Made by a program: the position numbers and the translations under genes
Shown here: positions 51,496-60,202 of the stretch, piece by piece
Position numbering within the stretch: the first letter of the stretch is position 1
Layout of the letters: the number at the start of each line of letters is the position of its first letter
Notes under the pieces: generated by a model
Told to the model about the DNA's origin: nothing
Seen by the model: only the letters and a program-made list of their open reading frames with translations
Databases searched by the model: none
Assembly (NCBI GenBank): GCA_910577335.1
Contig: CAJTMJ010000002.1
Span: 1 to 64,000 of the forward strand
Length of the DNA stretch: 64,000 bases
Source of the DNA: an uncultured Duncaniella sp.
Lineage (GTDB): Bacteria > Bacteroidota > Bacteroidia > Bacteroidales > Muribaculaceae
Reading direction: 5' to 3'

Positions 51496-51903
51496 ATGGC
51501 AACGTTAACCGCAATCATCGAAAAAGCTTCGGATGGGGGATTTTCCGTCTATTCACCTGATGTGCCGGGTGTGTATGCCCCAGCACCAACAGAGGATGAG
51601 GCGAAAGCCGAATTTATGGAGATGCTCGAAGAACAGGCTGAGGACACATTTGACAGCACAGGCAAATACCCGGCATGGTATTCAGCCGACGGCATCAAGG
51701 TGGAATACACATATTCATTGAGCGGATTCTTTGAGGCGTTCCCTTTCATAAACGCATCGCAGCTCGGCGCAGCCATAGGCATTAACCCGTCGCTCATGCG
51801 TCGTTACAAATCCGGACAGAAAGGGGTGTCGCAAAAGCAACGCCAGCTCATTCAGTCGGAGATTGGAAAGATAGCCAGCCGTCTGCAATCAGTAAGGTTC
51901 TAA
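51496..51903 (+). CDS. hicB: HicB-family antitoxin
   Basis: 135 aa from ATG 51496. The partial RNase H fold HicB domain (TAIIEKASDGGFSVYSPDVPGVYAPAPTEDEAKAEFMEMLEE) is followed by a C-terminal helix-turn-helix (SQLGAAIGINPSLMRRYKSGQKGVSQKQRQLIQ). It neutralises HicA and represses the locus. Confidence 0.9.
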   Translation: MATLTAIIEKASDGGFSVYSPDVPGVYAPAPTEDEAKAEFMEMLEEQAEDTFDSTGKYPAWYSADGIKVEYTYSLSGFFEAFPFINASQLGAAIGINPSLMRRYKSGQKGVSQKQRQLIQSEIGKIASRLQSVRF

Positions 51904-51923
51904 TTGAACTAAAAATACGCCTT

Positions 51924-51963
51924 GCTACCATAATTCCGTAATGGGTTATGGTAGCTTTCATTT
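51924..51963 (+). terminator. terminator after hicB
   Basis: GCTACCATAA pairs perfectly with TTATGGTAGC (51924-51954), then TTTCATTTT. It argues against translation starts upstream of 52004 for the endolysin. Confidence 0.7.
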
Positions 51964-52003
51964 TGATGGTGATTCCGGTATGGCTTCATCATCATTTTTC
52001 ATT

Positions 52004-52576
52004 ATGGCTAAAGTAGACATATTATTACCATTCATCCTCTCTTTCGAGGGTGGATTCAGCAATCATCCCGCAGACAAGGGAGGAGCCACAAACAAAGGTG
52101 TCACGATAGCCACTTGGAGACAGGTGGGCTATGATAAGGACGGTGACGGAGACATTGACGTGAACGATCTGCGGCTCATAACCGACAAGGATGTGCGAGA
52201 CCGTGTGCTTGTCCCGCATTATTGGAACCGCTGGAAAGCAGACTTCATCCTGTCGCAGAGCGTGGCGAACATTGTTGTGGACTGGGTGTGGGCGAGCGGG
52301 AAGCATGGCATAACTGGCGTGCAGCGTTTGCTTGGAGTGAAGGCTGACGGTATAGTCGGAGCAAAGACGCTCGGAGCACTTAACGCAAGGGACTCACGGG
52401 AGCTTTTCGATGCGATCAAAGCTGAGCGTGTGAAATTCATACGCAACATCGTAGCCAAAAATCCGAGGCAGAAAGTGTTCGAGTCAGGATGGCTCAGGCG
52501 GCTCGACTCGATACAGTACGGCAAACTTATTCTCAACACACGTCCCACAAGGGAGATTGGCTTCAAGGACTTATGA
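52004..52576 (+). CDS. GH108 N-acetylmuramidase endolysin
   Basis: 190 aa from ATG 52004; an upstream extension to 51941 would start inside the terminator hairpin. The catalytic pattern ILSFEGGFSNHPADKGGATNKGVT carries E15. The C-terminal part (about 85-150: VQRLLGVKADGIVGAKTLGALNA) is the PG_binding_3 domain typical of GH108. It hydrolyses peptidoglycan at lysis. Overlaps the spanin-like gene by 4 nt. Confidence 0.92.
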   Translation: MAKVDILLPFILSFEGGFSNHPADKGGATNKGVTIATWRQVGYDKDGDGDIDVNDLRLITDKDVRDRVLVPHYWNRWKADFILSQSVANIVVDWVWASGKHGITGVQRLLGVKADGIVGAKTLGALNARDSRELFDAIKAERVKFIRNIVAKNPRQKVFESGWLRRLDSIQYGKLILNTRPTREIGFKDL

Positions 52577-52971
52577 AAGGTATTGTCATAACCGTGGTCG
52601 CAATAGTTTCCACTATCCTCTGCGGGTGTTCACCAAAGACGGTATACGTGCCGGTGGAGAGCGTGCGTACGGAGTATAAAGACCGTAACATGTCACAGTT
52701 CGTGACCGATACTGTGCATGATATACGCTTTGTTTGGGTCAAGGGCGATACCGTTCATGACATACGTGAGCGTGAACACGTAAGGCTTGTATCTGTTCAT
52801 GACACATGCCTTTTTGAACGTATTGACACCATCCGTGTGCCTTACCCGGTGGAGAGACAACTTACACGATGGGAAAAGACCAAGATGGACTACGGCGGAG
52901 AAGCCATCATAGTCCTCATAGTGGTTATCACCGCATCCGTGATATGGCTGATAAAGAAATTTCGTAAATGA
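52573..52971 (+). CDS. spanin-like lipoprotein with C-terminal TM (u-spanin topology)
   Basis: 132 aa from ATG 52573 (ATGA overlap with the endolysin). A lipoprotein signal ends at LCGC (acylated C19), the middle (about 40-105) is charged with repeated VHDIR/VHDT units, and a TM helix (IIVLIVVITASVIWLI) ends in KKFRK. An outer-membrane lipid anchor plus inner-membrane helix in one chain is the known u-spanin layout (phage T1 gp11 type). It would fuse the membranes after endolysin action. Confidence 0.65.
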   Translation: MKGIVITVVAIVSTILCGCSPKTVYVPVESVRTEYKDRNMSQFVTDTVHDIRFVWVKGDTVHDIREREHVRLVSVHDTCLFERIDTIRVPYPVERQLTRWEKTKMDYGGEAIIVLIVVITASVIWLIKKFRK

Positions 52972-53089
52972 TCTTGAAAAATGTGAGATAGGCATAGGCA
53001 TAATCATCAAACGCCCTAATAATTGTTACTTGATTGCTACCTATCAATACATAAAACGCTAATAATAAGCAAATAACATATAATATATT

Positions 53090-53106
53090 ATTCCCCTCCG
53101 AGGTAC
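53090..53106. repeat. attR core
   Basis: Exact copy of 12918-12934; followed outside by a tRNA-type terminator. Marks the right end of the prophage. Confidence 0.88.
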
Positions 53107-53134
53107 TACGGATATACCGAGATACGAAATTTAA

Positions 53135-53186
53135 GGGAGCAAAAAGCTATATTTTAACTAATTAGCTTTTTGCTCCCTTTCTTTTT
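53135..53186 (+). terminator. original chromosomal terminator of tRNA-Arg, displaced
   Basis: A perfect 15-bp stem (GGGAGCAAAAAGCTA/TAGCTTTTTGCTCCC) then TTTCTTTTT. Homologous to the copy at 12963-13015, with similarity continuing to about 53223. Confidence 0.75.
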
Positions 53187-53236
53187 ATTGCCTAATTTTA
53201 CTCGTCTTTGTTGAAATGTGCTACGTATGCGCTTTT

Positions 53237-53292
53237 TATGTGGCTGATTTGGGGAGATTAGCCACATATTATATAAACACATATTATATAAA
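53237..53292. repeat. inverted repeat and 15-bp tandem repeat upstream of the efflux operon
   Basis: TATGTGGCT (53237-53245) pairs with AGCCACATA (53260-53268). CACATATTATATAAA is repeated in tandem at 53263-53277 and 53278-53292. The rest of the 380-bp gap before 53487 is AT-rich with no ORF seen. Possible regulator site for the pump; unproven. Confidence 0.5.
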
Positions 53293-53486
53293 TATGAATA
53301 AAGGATTGGAGATTTAAGGATACGTCAGGGATTTGGATTGGATATGGTTTTTGAAAAAATTTAATTAAGTGTTAAACAATATTTGTCGGAAAGCATTTTA
53401 TAGTATAAAGACAATAAGTTTAATTAATAATTCATCCATATTATAATAAGAATTAGATTCTTGTTTCATCCAAAAACATACCAATC

Positions 53487-54692
53487 ATGAGGTTAAATAC
53501 TATTTTTCAATCGTTTCAATCATATAGCATTGTTTTCTCCTGTGGTCTGCTACTTATGGCTTCAGGATGTAAGAAACAGACGACAGAATTACCAGTTGTG
53601 TCCGTAACCCCGTCTAAATGTGAGGATGTGGAGATATATGGCGAATATGTAGGGAGAGCAAGAGCCCAGCAGTTTGTCGAAGTCCGTGCCAGAGTGGAAG
53701 GCTATCTCGAAAGTATGCTTTTTGAGGAAGGGACCCCTGTAAAGAAAAATCAGGTTCTTTTCGTGATTAACCGTGACCAATATAAGGCTAAAGTTGACAA
53801 AGCTAAAGCTCAGTTGCAAAAGGATGAAGCTCAGGAGCAGAAAGCGAAACGAGATCTTGACCGTATACGACCTCTATATGAGCAAAACGCTGCAAGTCAA
53901 CTTGATTATGATAATGCAGTAGCTGCTTATAATGTGGCAAAAGCTTCGGTTGCAATGAGTAAATCAGACCTTGCACAGGCGGAACTTGAACTTGGATACA
54001 CGACCGTACGGTCACCTCTTTCCGGCTACATAAGTGAAAGAAATGCCGACATAGGAACTCTTGTAGGTCCCGGAGGTAAATCATTATTGGCGACAATTGT
54101 AAAGAGTGACACAGTGCTGATTGACTTCAGTATGACAGCTCTTGATTATCTCAAAAGCAAGGAACGTAATGTGGAGCTTGGTAAGAAAGACCTTTCCCGT
54201 TCATGGCAGCCATACGTTACCATTACATTGGCAGACAATACGGTGTATCCGTTTAAGGGACTGGTAGATTTTGCAGACCCGCAGGTCGATCCCCGTACCG
54301 GCACTTTCTCTGTCAGAGCTGAAATGCCGAATCCATCACGAGCCATTCTGCCGGGTCAATTCACTAAAGTAAGATTGCTTTTAGACATAAGAGAGGATGC
54401 AACTGTAGTTCCGCGCCGCTCAATAATAATCGAAAAGGGTGGTGCATACGTATATGTGATGCGTCAGGACTCAACTGTTGAGAAACGCTTTATAGAACTC
54501 GGTCCTGAATTCCAAAATAACATGGTGGTCGAACGAGGCGTCAGACCCGGAGAGAATATAGTGGTGGAAGGTCAGCACAAGTTGACTCCGGGTGTTAAGG
54601 TCAGAGTAGGGGATTTAACTACTGTTAAAGAAGATCAAGATGAACAGATGGACTCATCAGCATACGATGTTTCCGAGCCTAAAAAGCAGTAA
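53487..54692 (+). CDS. RND efflux periplasmic adaptor (membrane fusion protein)
   Basis: 401 aa lipoprotein (lipobox ASGC). Lipoyl-like halves flank a coiled hairpin (YKAKVDKAKAQLQKDEAQEQKAKRDLDRIRPLYEQNAASQLDYDNAVAAYNVAKASVAMSKSDLAQAELELGYTTV), then a beta-barrel domain. AcrA/MexA type. It links the permease to the outer-membrane channel. First gene of the operon; 2-nt gap to the permease. Confidence 0.93.
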   Translation: MRLNTIFQSFQSYSIVFSCGLLLMASGCKKQTTELPVVSVTPSKCEDVEIYGEYVGRARAQQFVEVRARVEGYLESMLFEEGTPVKKNQVLFVINRDQYKAKVDKAKAQLQKDEAQEQKAKRDLDRIRPLYEQNAASQLDYDNAVAAYNVAKASVAMSKSDLAQAELELGYTTVRSPLSGYISERNADIGTLVGPGGKSLLATIVKSDTVLIDFSMTALDYLKSKERNVELGKKDLSRSWQPYVTITLADNTVYPFKGLVDFADPQVDPRTGTFSVRAEMPNPSRAILPGQFTKVRLLLDIREDATVVPRRSIIIEKGGAYVYVMRQDSTVEKRFIELGPEFQNNMVVERGVRPGENIVVEGQHKLTPGVKVRVGDLTTVKEDQDEQMDSSAYDVSEPKKQ

Positions 54693-54694
54693 TT

Positions 54695-57600
54695 ATGAAA
54701 ATGAGTTTTTTTATTGACCGTCCGGTGTTCTCAGCGGTCATTTCGATATTGATAATGATCATAGGCATAATCGGTCTTACGATGTTGCCGGTTGACCAGT
54801 ATCCTCAGATTACTCCGCCTGTCGTAAAGATAAGCGCATCCTATCCGGGTGCGAGTGCCTTAACAGTGTCACAAGCTGTGGCTACTCCTATAGAGCAGGA
54901 GATAAATGGTACTCCGGGTATGCTATATATGGAATCGTCATCGACAAATTCCGGTGGGTTTTCGGCGACAGTGACATTCGACATATCATCATCGCCGGAA
55001 CTTGCGGCTGTTGAAATTCAGAATCGTGTTAAGCTTGCTGAATCACGCCTACCGGTAGAGGTAGTTGAAAATGGCATATCGGTCGAGAAGCAGGCTTCAA
55101 GCCAATTGCTCACCATCTGTTTGACATCAAGCGACCCTAAATTTGACGAGATATACCTGAGTAATTTCGCTACTCTAAATGTGCTTGACCTTTTGAGACG
55201 TATCCCCGGAGTGGGACGAGTGGCAAATATCGGAAGCCGTTATTATGCTATGCAGATTTGGGTACAGCCCGATAAATTAGCAAACCTCGGAATCACGATT
55301 GCCGACTTGCAGAAAGCGTTGAAAGATCAGAATCGTGAATCAGCGGCAGGCGTGCTTGGTCAGCAACCAACAAAAGGGCTTGATGTGACTATCCCTATCA
55401 CTACCAAAGGGCGTCTTTCATCCGTGGCTCAATTTGAAGATGTGGTCGTAAGGGCAAATCCTGACGGTTCATTGATTCGTCTGCGTGACGTTGCGAGAAT
55501 TTCACTCGAAGCCCAGTCATATAATACCGAAAGTGCTATCAATGGTGAAAATGCAGCGGTGCTTGCCATCTATATGCTCCCGGGAGCTAATGCGATGGAA
55601 GTGGCGCAACGTGTAAAGGATGCCATGGTAGAAATAAGCTCAAGTTTTCCTGACGGTCTGAGCTATAATATTCCGTTTGATATGACCACATATATTTCGG
55701 AATCAATTCATGAGGTGTACAAAACACTTTTTGAAGCGTTGTTTCTCGTAATCTTTGTGGTTTATTTGTCATTGCAGAGTTGGCGTGCCACACTTATACC
55801 ACTTATAGCGGTGCCTATATCATTAATAGGAACGTTTGGATTCATGCTCATATTCGGCTTTTCGCTAAATATGCTAACACTCCTCGGCTTGGTACTCGCC
55901 ATCGGTATAGTGGTTGACGATGCCATAGTTGTTGTGGAGAATGTGCAATATACTATGGAAGAGGATGGGCTATCACCATACGAAGCTACCAAGAAAGCTA
56001 TGAGCGGGCTTACGGGACCTATTATTGCTACTTCGTTAGTGTTGGCGGCAGTATTTGTGCCGGTATGTTTCTTGGGTGGTATCACCGGACAATTGTATCG
56101 TCAGTTTGCCGTCACAATTGTTGTTTCCGTCCTTCTGTCGGCGGTAGTCGCATTGACTCTTAGCCCTGTGATGTGTTCGCTGATACTTAAGCAGGAGAAA
56201 CCGGGCAAGAAAAAGAACATTGTGTTTAGAAAAATAAATGAAGATCTTGAAATAGGTACCAACAAATTCCTACATGTAATACAAGTACTAATCAAACATA
56301 AAAAACGGGTGCTGATAGGATTCGTATGTATGATTGGTGTAATAGTGCTGATTGAAAAGCTGATGCCTTCAAGCTTCTTGCCGGTTGAAGATCAGGGATA
56401 TTTCAAAGTCGAACTTGAATTGCCTGAGGGTGCAACTCTGGAGCGCACTCGGCTTGTATCAGAAAGAGCTGTGGATTACCTTATGGCAAATCCTGCCGTT
56501 GACTATGTTCAAAGTGTGGCGGGAAGCAGTTCACAGGTCGGCAGCAGCCAATCACGCAGTGAGCTTACAGTCATATTAAAACCTTGGGAGGAACGTGATT
56601 CTGAAACGATAGAGGATATTATGGCTCAGGTGAAAAAAGATATGGAAGAATATCCCGAATGTAAGGTATATCTGTCACGTCCACCGATTATTCCCGGTCT
56701 CGGCTCTTCGGGCGGCTTTGAAATGCAGCTTGAAGCCCGCAATGATGCCACCTTGGAAGATCTTGAAAGCGCTGTTGATACCGTGATGAAATATGCGTCA
56801 ACCAATAAAGCAATCACCGGTCTGTCATCATCGTTGCAGTCCGACATCCCGCAACTTTACTTTGATGTGGATCGTGATAAGGTTAAATTTGCCGGAGTAC
56901 CTCTCGCAGATGTGTTTTCAACTATGAAGGCTTATACTGGTTCGGTATATGTCAATGACTTTAATATGTTCAATCGTATCTATCGAGTGTATATTCAGGC
57001 TGAGGCTCCATATCGTGAGCATAGAGAAAATATAAACTTATATTTTGTGCGAGGCACTGATGACACAATGATACCTCTTACATCATTAGGTACTGCGACA
57101 TTTACAACCGGTCCCGGCAATCTTAAGCGTTTTAATATGTTTAACAGCGCTGTGATTAGAGGTGAAGCGGCAAAAGGATACAGTTCCGGTGAAGCTATGA
57201 CCGAGATTGAAAATATAGTCAGAGAGCATCTGCCCGACAATATCGGAGTGGAATGGAGCGGTCTGTCTTATCAGCAGAAACAGGCTGGCGGTAAAACCGG
57301 CATGGTATTGGCATTAGTACTCATCTTTGTATTCCTGTTCCTTGCTGCACTTTATGAAAGCTGGAGTGTGCCTGTTGCAGTGATACTTTCACTCCCTGTC
57401 GCCGCCCTCGGTGCCTATTTGGGAGCTTGGGCATGTGGCTTGGAGAATGACATCTATTTCCAGATTGGTTTGGTGATGCTTTTGGGTATGGCTGCCAAGA
57501 ATGCCATTTTGATTGTCGGTTTCGCAAAAAGACAAGCCGACCAAGGAATAAGCGCCCTCGAATCAGCCCTTTATGCGTCAAGATTGCGCTTTAGACCTAT

Positions 57601-57823
57601 TCTTATGACATCATTGGCATTCATACTCGGAATGTTGCCACTTGTCATAGCTTCAGGTCCCGGCTCTGCAAGCCGTCAGGCAATTGGTACCGGAGTATTC
57701 TTTGGCATGATTTTTGCAGTGATATTCGGAGTGCTTCTTGTGCCATTCTTCTTTGTGATAGTTTATAGAAGCGTAGAAAAATTTCTACCGTCCAAAAAGA
57801 AGAAAACTATACAGGTTCAGTAA
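54695..57823 (+). CDS. RND efflux inner-membrane permease (AcrB-type)
   Basis: 1042 aa, the full HAE1 length. It begins FFIDRPVFSAVISILIMIIGIIGLTMLPVDQYPQITPP, has GLVLAIGIVVDDAIVVVENV (TM4 with the proton-relay Asp pair), and the second-half TMs with QIGLVMLLGMAAKNAILIVGFA. It extrudes amphiphiles such as drugs or bile salts; substrate not readable. Upstream of the steroid/bile-acid-type operon. Confidence 0.95.
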   Translation: MKMSFFIDRPVFSAVISILIMIIGIIGLTMLPVDQYPQITPPVVKISASYPGASALTVSQAVATPIEQEINGTPGMLYMESSSTNSGGFSATVTFDISSSPELAAVEIQNRVKLAESRLPVEVVENGISVEKQASSQLLTICLTSSDPKFDEIYLSNFATLNVLDLLRRIPGVGRVANIGSRYYAMQIWVQPDKLANLGITIADLQKALKDQNRESAAGVLGQQPTKGLDVTIPITTKGRLSSVAQFEDVVVRANPDGSLIRLRDVARISLEAQSYNTESAINGENAAVLAIYMLPGANAMEVAQRVKDAMVEISSSFPDGLSYNIPFDMTTYISESIHEVYKTLFEALFLVIFVVYLSLQSWRATLIPLIAVPISLIGTFGFMLIFGFSLNMLTLLGLVLAIGIVVDDAIVVVENVQYTMEEDGLSPYEATKKAMSGLTGPIIATSLVLAAVFVPVCFLGGITGQLYRQFAVTIVVSVLLSAVVALTLSPVMCSLILKQEKPGKKKNIVFRKINEDLEIGTNKFLHVIQVLIKHKKRVLIGFVCMIGVIVLIEKLMPSSFLPVEDQGYFKVELELPEGATLERTRLVSERAVDYLMANPAVDYVQSVAGSSSQVGSSQSRSELTVILKPWEERDSETIEDIMAQVKKDMEEYPECKVYLSRPPIIPGLGSSGGFEMQLEARNDATLEDLESAVDTVMKYASTNKAITGLSSSLQSDIPQLYFDVDRDKVKFAGVPLADVFSTMKAYTGSVYVNDFNMFNRIYRVYIQAEAPYREHRENINLYFVRGTDDTMIPLTSLGTATFTTGPGNLKRFNMFNSAVIRGEAAKGYSSGEAMTEIENIVREHLPDNIGVEWSGLSYQQKQAGGKTGMVLALVLIFVFLFLAALYESWSVPVAVILSLPVAALGAYLGAWACGLENDIYFQIGLVMLLGMAAKNAILIVGFAKRQADQGISALESALYASRLRFRPILMTSLAFILGMLPLVIASGPGSASRQAIGTGVFFGMIFAVIFGVLLVPFFFVIVYRSVEKFLPSKKKKTIQVQ

Positions 57824-57830
57824 TTTATTA

Positions 57831-57874
57831 ATGAACTGAGTTTAACATTTTATAAAAAGTTTAAATCAGTTCAT
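57831..57874. repeat. 44-bp palindromic intergenic repeat
   Basis: Nearly symmetrical: ATGAACTGAGTTTAAC ... GTTTAAATCAGTTCAT around an AT-rich loop. The reverse complement of most of it is at 521-559; shorter relatives are at 642-661, 8882-8896 and 63081-63105. All lie in chromosomal intergenic positions. Confidence 0.65.
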
Positions 57875-57890
57875 CTTAATTTGGAAAAAC

Positions 57891-59276
57891 ATGACAAATT
57901 TAAATATAAAAATTTCCGGAATATTATTAGTCGTTCTACTTTCCCTTTCAGTGGGGGCATGCAAGTTGGGGCAAAAATATTCACGCCCGAATGTATATGT
58001 CCCTAACAAATTTCAGCCGGAGATCATTGCTGATACATTCTCTATCGGCGATATGAAATGGTGGGATATATATACTGACACCACTCTTCAGAGTCTTATA
58101 CGCATAACTTTGCAAAATAATAAAGAGCTGAAGATTGCCGAGGCTAAGGTTAAAGAGATGGCGGCTCGCAAACGTATTGATACCGCAAACTTTTTCCCAC
58201 AGATTAATGGGAATGTCTACACCCAGAAAGAAGCCCTGAATTATGGAGGTGACAACTACAAGAATGATCCGGAAGTAGGGCTGAAAGCCGCTTTGAGTTG
58301 GGAAATAGATCTTTGGGGTAATCTTCGGTGGGCTAATGACGAGGGTAAGGCGCAGGTTTTGGAATGTATCGAGAATCAGCGTGCGGTGACAATAAGTCTT
58401 ATAGCCCGAGTGGCACAGGATTATTACGAACTTGTTGCGCTTGACAATGAACTCTCAATTGTAAAACAGACTCTGAAAGCCCGAAAAGAGGGTGTCAGAT
58501 TGGCGAAACTGAGATTTGAAGGCGGACTCACATCCGAAACTTCCTATCAACAGGCGCAAGTCGAATATGCCCGCACCGCCACTCACATACCTGTGCTTGA
58601 AAGAGATATATCTATGATGGAGAATGAGATTGCGTATCTAACAGGCGATTTGGATTTCAAAGTAAAGAGAACTAAGATATCAAAGGATCTGATAGGGATA
58701 GAATCACTCCCGGTAGGACTCCCATCCACTCTTTTGGAGCGACGTCCCGATATAAAAGCCGCCGAGCAAAAACTTATAGCTGCCAATGCCGCTGTCGGTG
58801 TCGCATATACAAACCGTTTTCCACGCCTGACACTTACAGCCCAATATGGGGTTGAAAGCGATGAGTTCTCCAATCTGTTTAAATCGCCCATGTATTTTTT
58901 GAGCGGCGCACTGTTAGGTCCATTATTTGATATGGGTAAGCGTCAAAGTGCCTATCGTGCCCAGCAACATGTATATGAGCAGGAATGTTACAATTATGAG
59001 AAAACGGTCATGAATGCCTTTACCGAGACACGAAATGCTATCGTTGCGTTTAACAAGACCAAGGATATATATGAGTCTATGTCTCAGTTAGAGAAATCAT
59101 CTAAGACAACGATGGAGCTTGCCCAGCTGCAATACATAAACGGTGTGATTGGCTATATTGATGTCTTGGATGCCCAGCGTAGCTATTTCGACGCACAAGT
59201 GGGCTTAAGCAATGCTATCAGAGACAAACAGCTTGCGCTTGTGCGTTTATATAAAGCTCTCGGGGGCGGTTGGTAA
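57891..59276 (+). CDS. RND efflux outer-membrane channel (TolC/OprM family lipoprotein)
   Basis: 461 aa. Lipoprotein signal with VGAC lipobox; two OEP repeats with paired coiled hairpins (WWDIYTDTTLQSLIRITLQNNKELKIAEAKVKEM; ALSWEIDLWGNLRWANDEG; RRPDIKAAEQKLIAANAAVGVAYTNRFPRL; GPLFDMGKRQSAYRAQQ). It completes the tripartite pump. A strong terminator follows at 59303-59335. Confidence 0.93.
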   Translation: MTNLNIKISGILLVVLLSLSVGACKLGQKYSRPNVYVPNKFQPEIIADTFSIGDMKWWDIYTDTTLQSLIRITLQNNKELKIAEAKVKEMAARKRIDTANFFPQINGNVYTQKEALNYGGDNYKNDPEVGLKAALSWEIDLWGNLRWANDEGKAQVLECIENQRAVTISLIARVAQDYYELVALDNELSIVKQTLKARKEGVRLAKLRFEGGLTSETSYQQAQVEYARTATHIPVLERDISMMENEIAYLTGDLDFKVKRTKISKDLIGIESLPVGLPSTLLERRPDIKAAEQKLIAANAAVGVAYTNRFPRLTLTAQYGVESDEFSNLFKSPMYFLSGALLGPLFDMGKRQSAYRAQQHVYEQECYNYEKTVMNAFTETRNAIVAFNKTKDIYESMSQLEKSSKTTMELAQLQYINGVIGYIDVLDAQRSYFDAQVGLSNAIRDKQLALVRLYKALGGGW

Positions 59277-59302
59277 TGAAAGTTTAACACTCCCGACATG
59301 AA

Positions 59303-59340
59303 AAAATCCCGCAATTCGCCGAATTGTGGGATTTTCTTGT
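59303..59340 (+). terminator. terminator after the efflux operon
   Basis: AAAATCCCGCAATTC pairs with GAATTGTGGGATTTT (15 bp, one G-T, loop GCC), then CTTGT. It separates the pump from the 5-alpha-reductase operon. Confidence 0.75.
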
Positions 59341-59355
59341 AAGTATGTAACAGTA

Positions 59356-59389
59356 TTTGTTGTTTATTCATGTTTTTTATATAAATTTG
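59356..59389 (+). promoter_or_regulatory. promoter of the steroid/bile-acid-type operon
   Basis: TTTGTTG (59356-59362, -33 region) and -7 TAAATTTG (59382-59389) at 19-22 bp spacing; the ATG is at 59413. The operon therefore has its own promoter behind the pump terminator. Confidence 0.55.
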
Positions 59390-59412
59390 GGAAGAAAATA
59401 ATAGAGCTGAAA

Positions 59413-60183
59413 ATGATAAGCAATGGAATATTTGACACGTTTCTGATTGTAATGGCTGTAACAGCTGTCATTGTGTTTATAGCACTTCAATTCGTTGAGG
59501 CGGGTTATGGCATGATGTATACAAAAAAGTGGGGTCCGGCAATAAACAACCGTCTTGGATGGGTGATGATGGAAGCCCCGGTGTTCATAGTCATGGCAAT
59601 ATTATGGTGGTGTTCGTCAAGGAGAGCAGAAGTGGCACCGTTGGTGATGTTTTTGCTATTTGAACTCCATTATTTTCAACGGTCGTTTATCTTCCCGCTA
59701 TTAATAAGGACTAAAGGGAAAATGCCTTTAAGTATAATACTTATGGGAGTATTGTTTAATGTCCTGAATGCGCTTATGCAAGGTGGATGGATATTTTATA
59801 TTTCACCGGCTGACCGTTATCCGTCATCATGGCTGTTGTCACCTCAATTTATAATTGGAACAGTGATATTTATTTCAGGAATGGTTATAAATATCCACAG
59901 TGATTCAGTGATACGCAATCTGAGAAAGCCGGGTGACACAAAACATTATCTTCCTAAGAAAGGTATGTTTCGTTATGTCACCTCAGCCAATTATTTCGGA
60001 GAATTTATAGAATGGACAGGTTTTGCAATCTTAACTTGGTCATGGGCAGGTGCGGTTTTCGCATTATGGACTTTTGCAAATCTTGCCCCACGAGCCGCTA
60101 AAATTTATAATCGATACTCAAGGGAATTTAAGAACGAATTTTCGGCGTCACATCTAAAACGCATAATCCCTTATATCTATTAA
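59413..60183 (+). CDS. steroid 5-alpha-reductase homologue (SRD5A family)
   Basis: 256 aa from ATG 59413; an upstream extension to 59326 crosses the terminator. Multi-TM. The C-terminal signature FRYVTSANYFGEFIEWTG and the following WSWAGAVFALWTFANLAPRA align in pattern with human SRD5A1 (FEYVTAANYFGEIMEWCG), including the catalytic-region Asn/Tyr/Glu. The family reduces the delta4 double bond of 3-oxo-steroids with NADPH, giving the 5-alpha (allo) configuration. First gene of a four-gene operon. Substrate (bile acid versus steroid hormone) is inferred. Confidence 0.88.
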   Translation: MISNGIFDTFLIVMAVTAVIVFIALQFVEAGYGMMYTKKWGPAINNRLGWVMMEAPVFIVMAILWWCSSRRAEVAPLVMFLLFELHYFQRSFIFPLLIRTKGKMPLSIILMGVLFNVLNALMQGGWIFYISPADRYPSSWLLSPQFIIGTVIFISGMVINIHSDSVIRNLRKPGDTKHYLPKKGMFRYVTSANYFGEFIEWTGFAILTWSWAGAVFALWTFANLAPRAAKIYNRYSREFKNEFSASHLKRIIPYIY

Positions 60184-60202
60184 CCGCATAAATATACATG
60201 TC

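Larger units (their letters stand above)
12918..53106. mobile_element. HK97-like siphoviral prophage in tRNA-Arg
   Basis: An element of 40.2 kb between 17-bp direct repeats. It has the full order of a temperate tailed phage: integrase, immunity region, replication, HNH-TerS-TerL, portal, protease, HK97 capsid, connectors, tail tube, chaperone, tape measure, tail tip, holin, toxin-antitoxin, endolysin, spanin. The 971-aa tape measure implies a long tail. All core modules are present and open, apart from a tandem duplication that disrupts one extra tail-tube copy, so the prophage may be functional. Confidence 0.93.

Noticed and set aside
12918..53106. Conjugative element (ICE) instead of a phage, because of PcfK/PcfJ and the tRNA-Arg site
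   Set aside because: No relaxase, Tra/T4SS or coupling-protein genes; complete phage morphogenesis and lysis genes are present.
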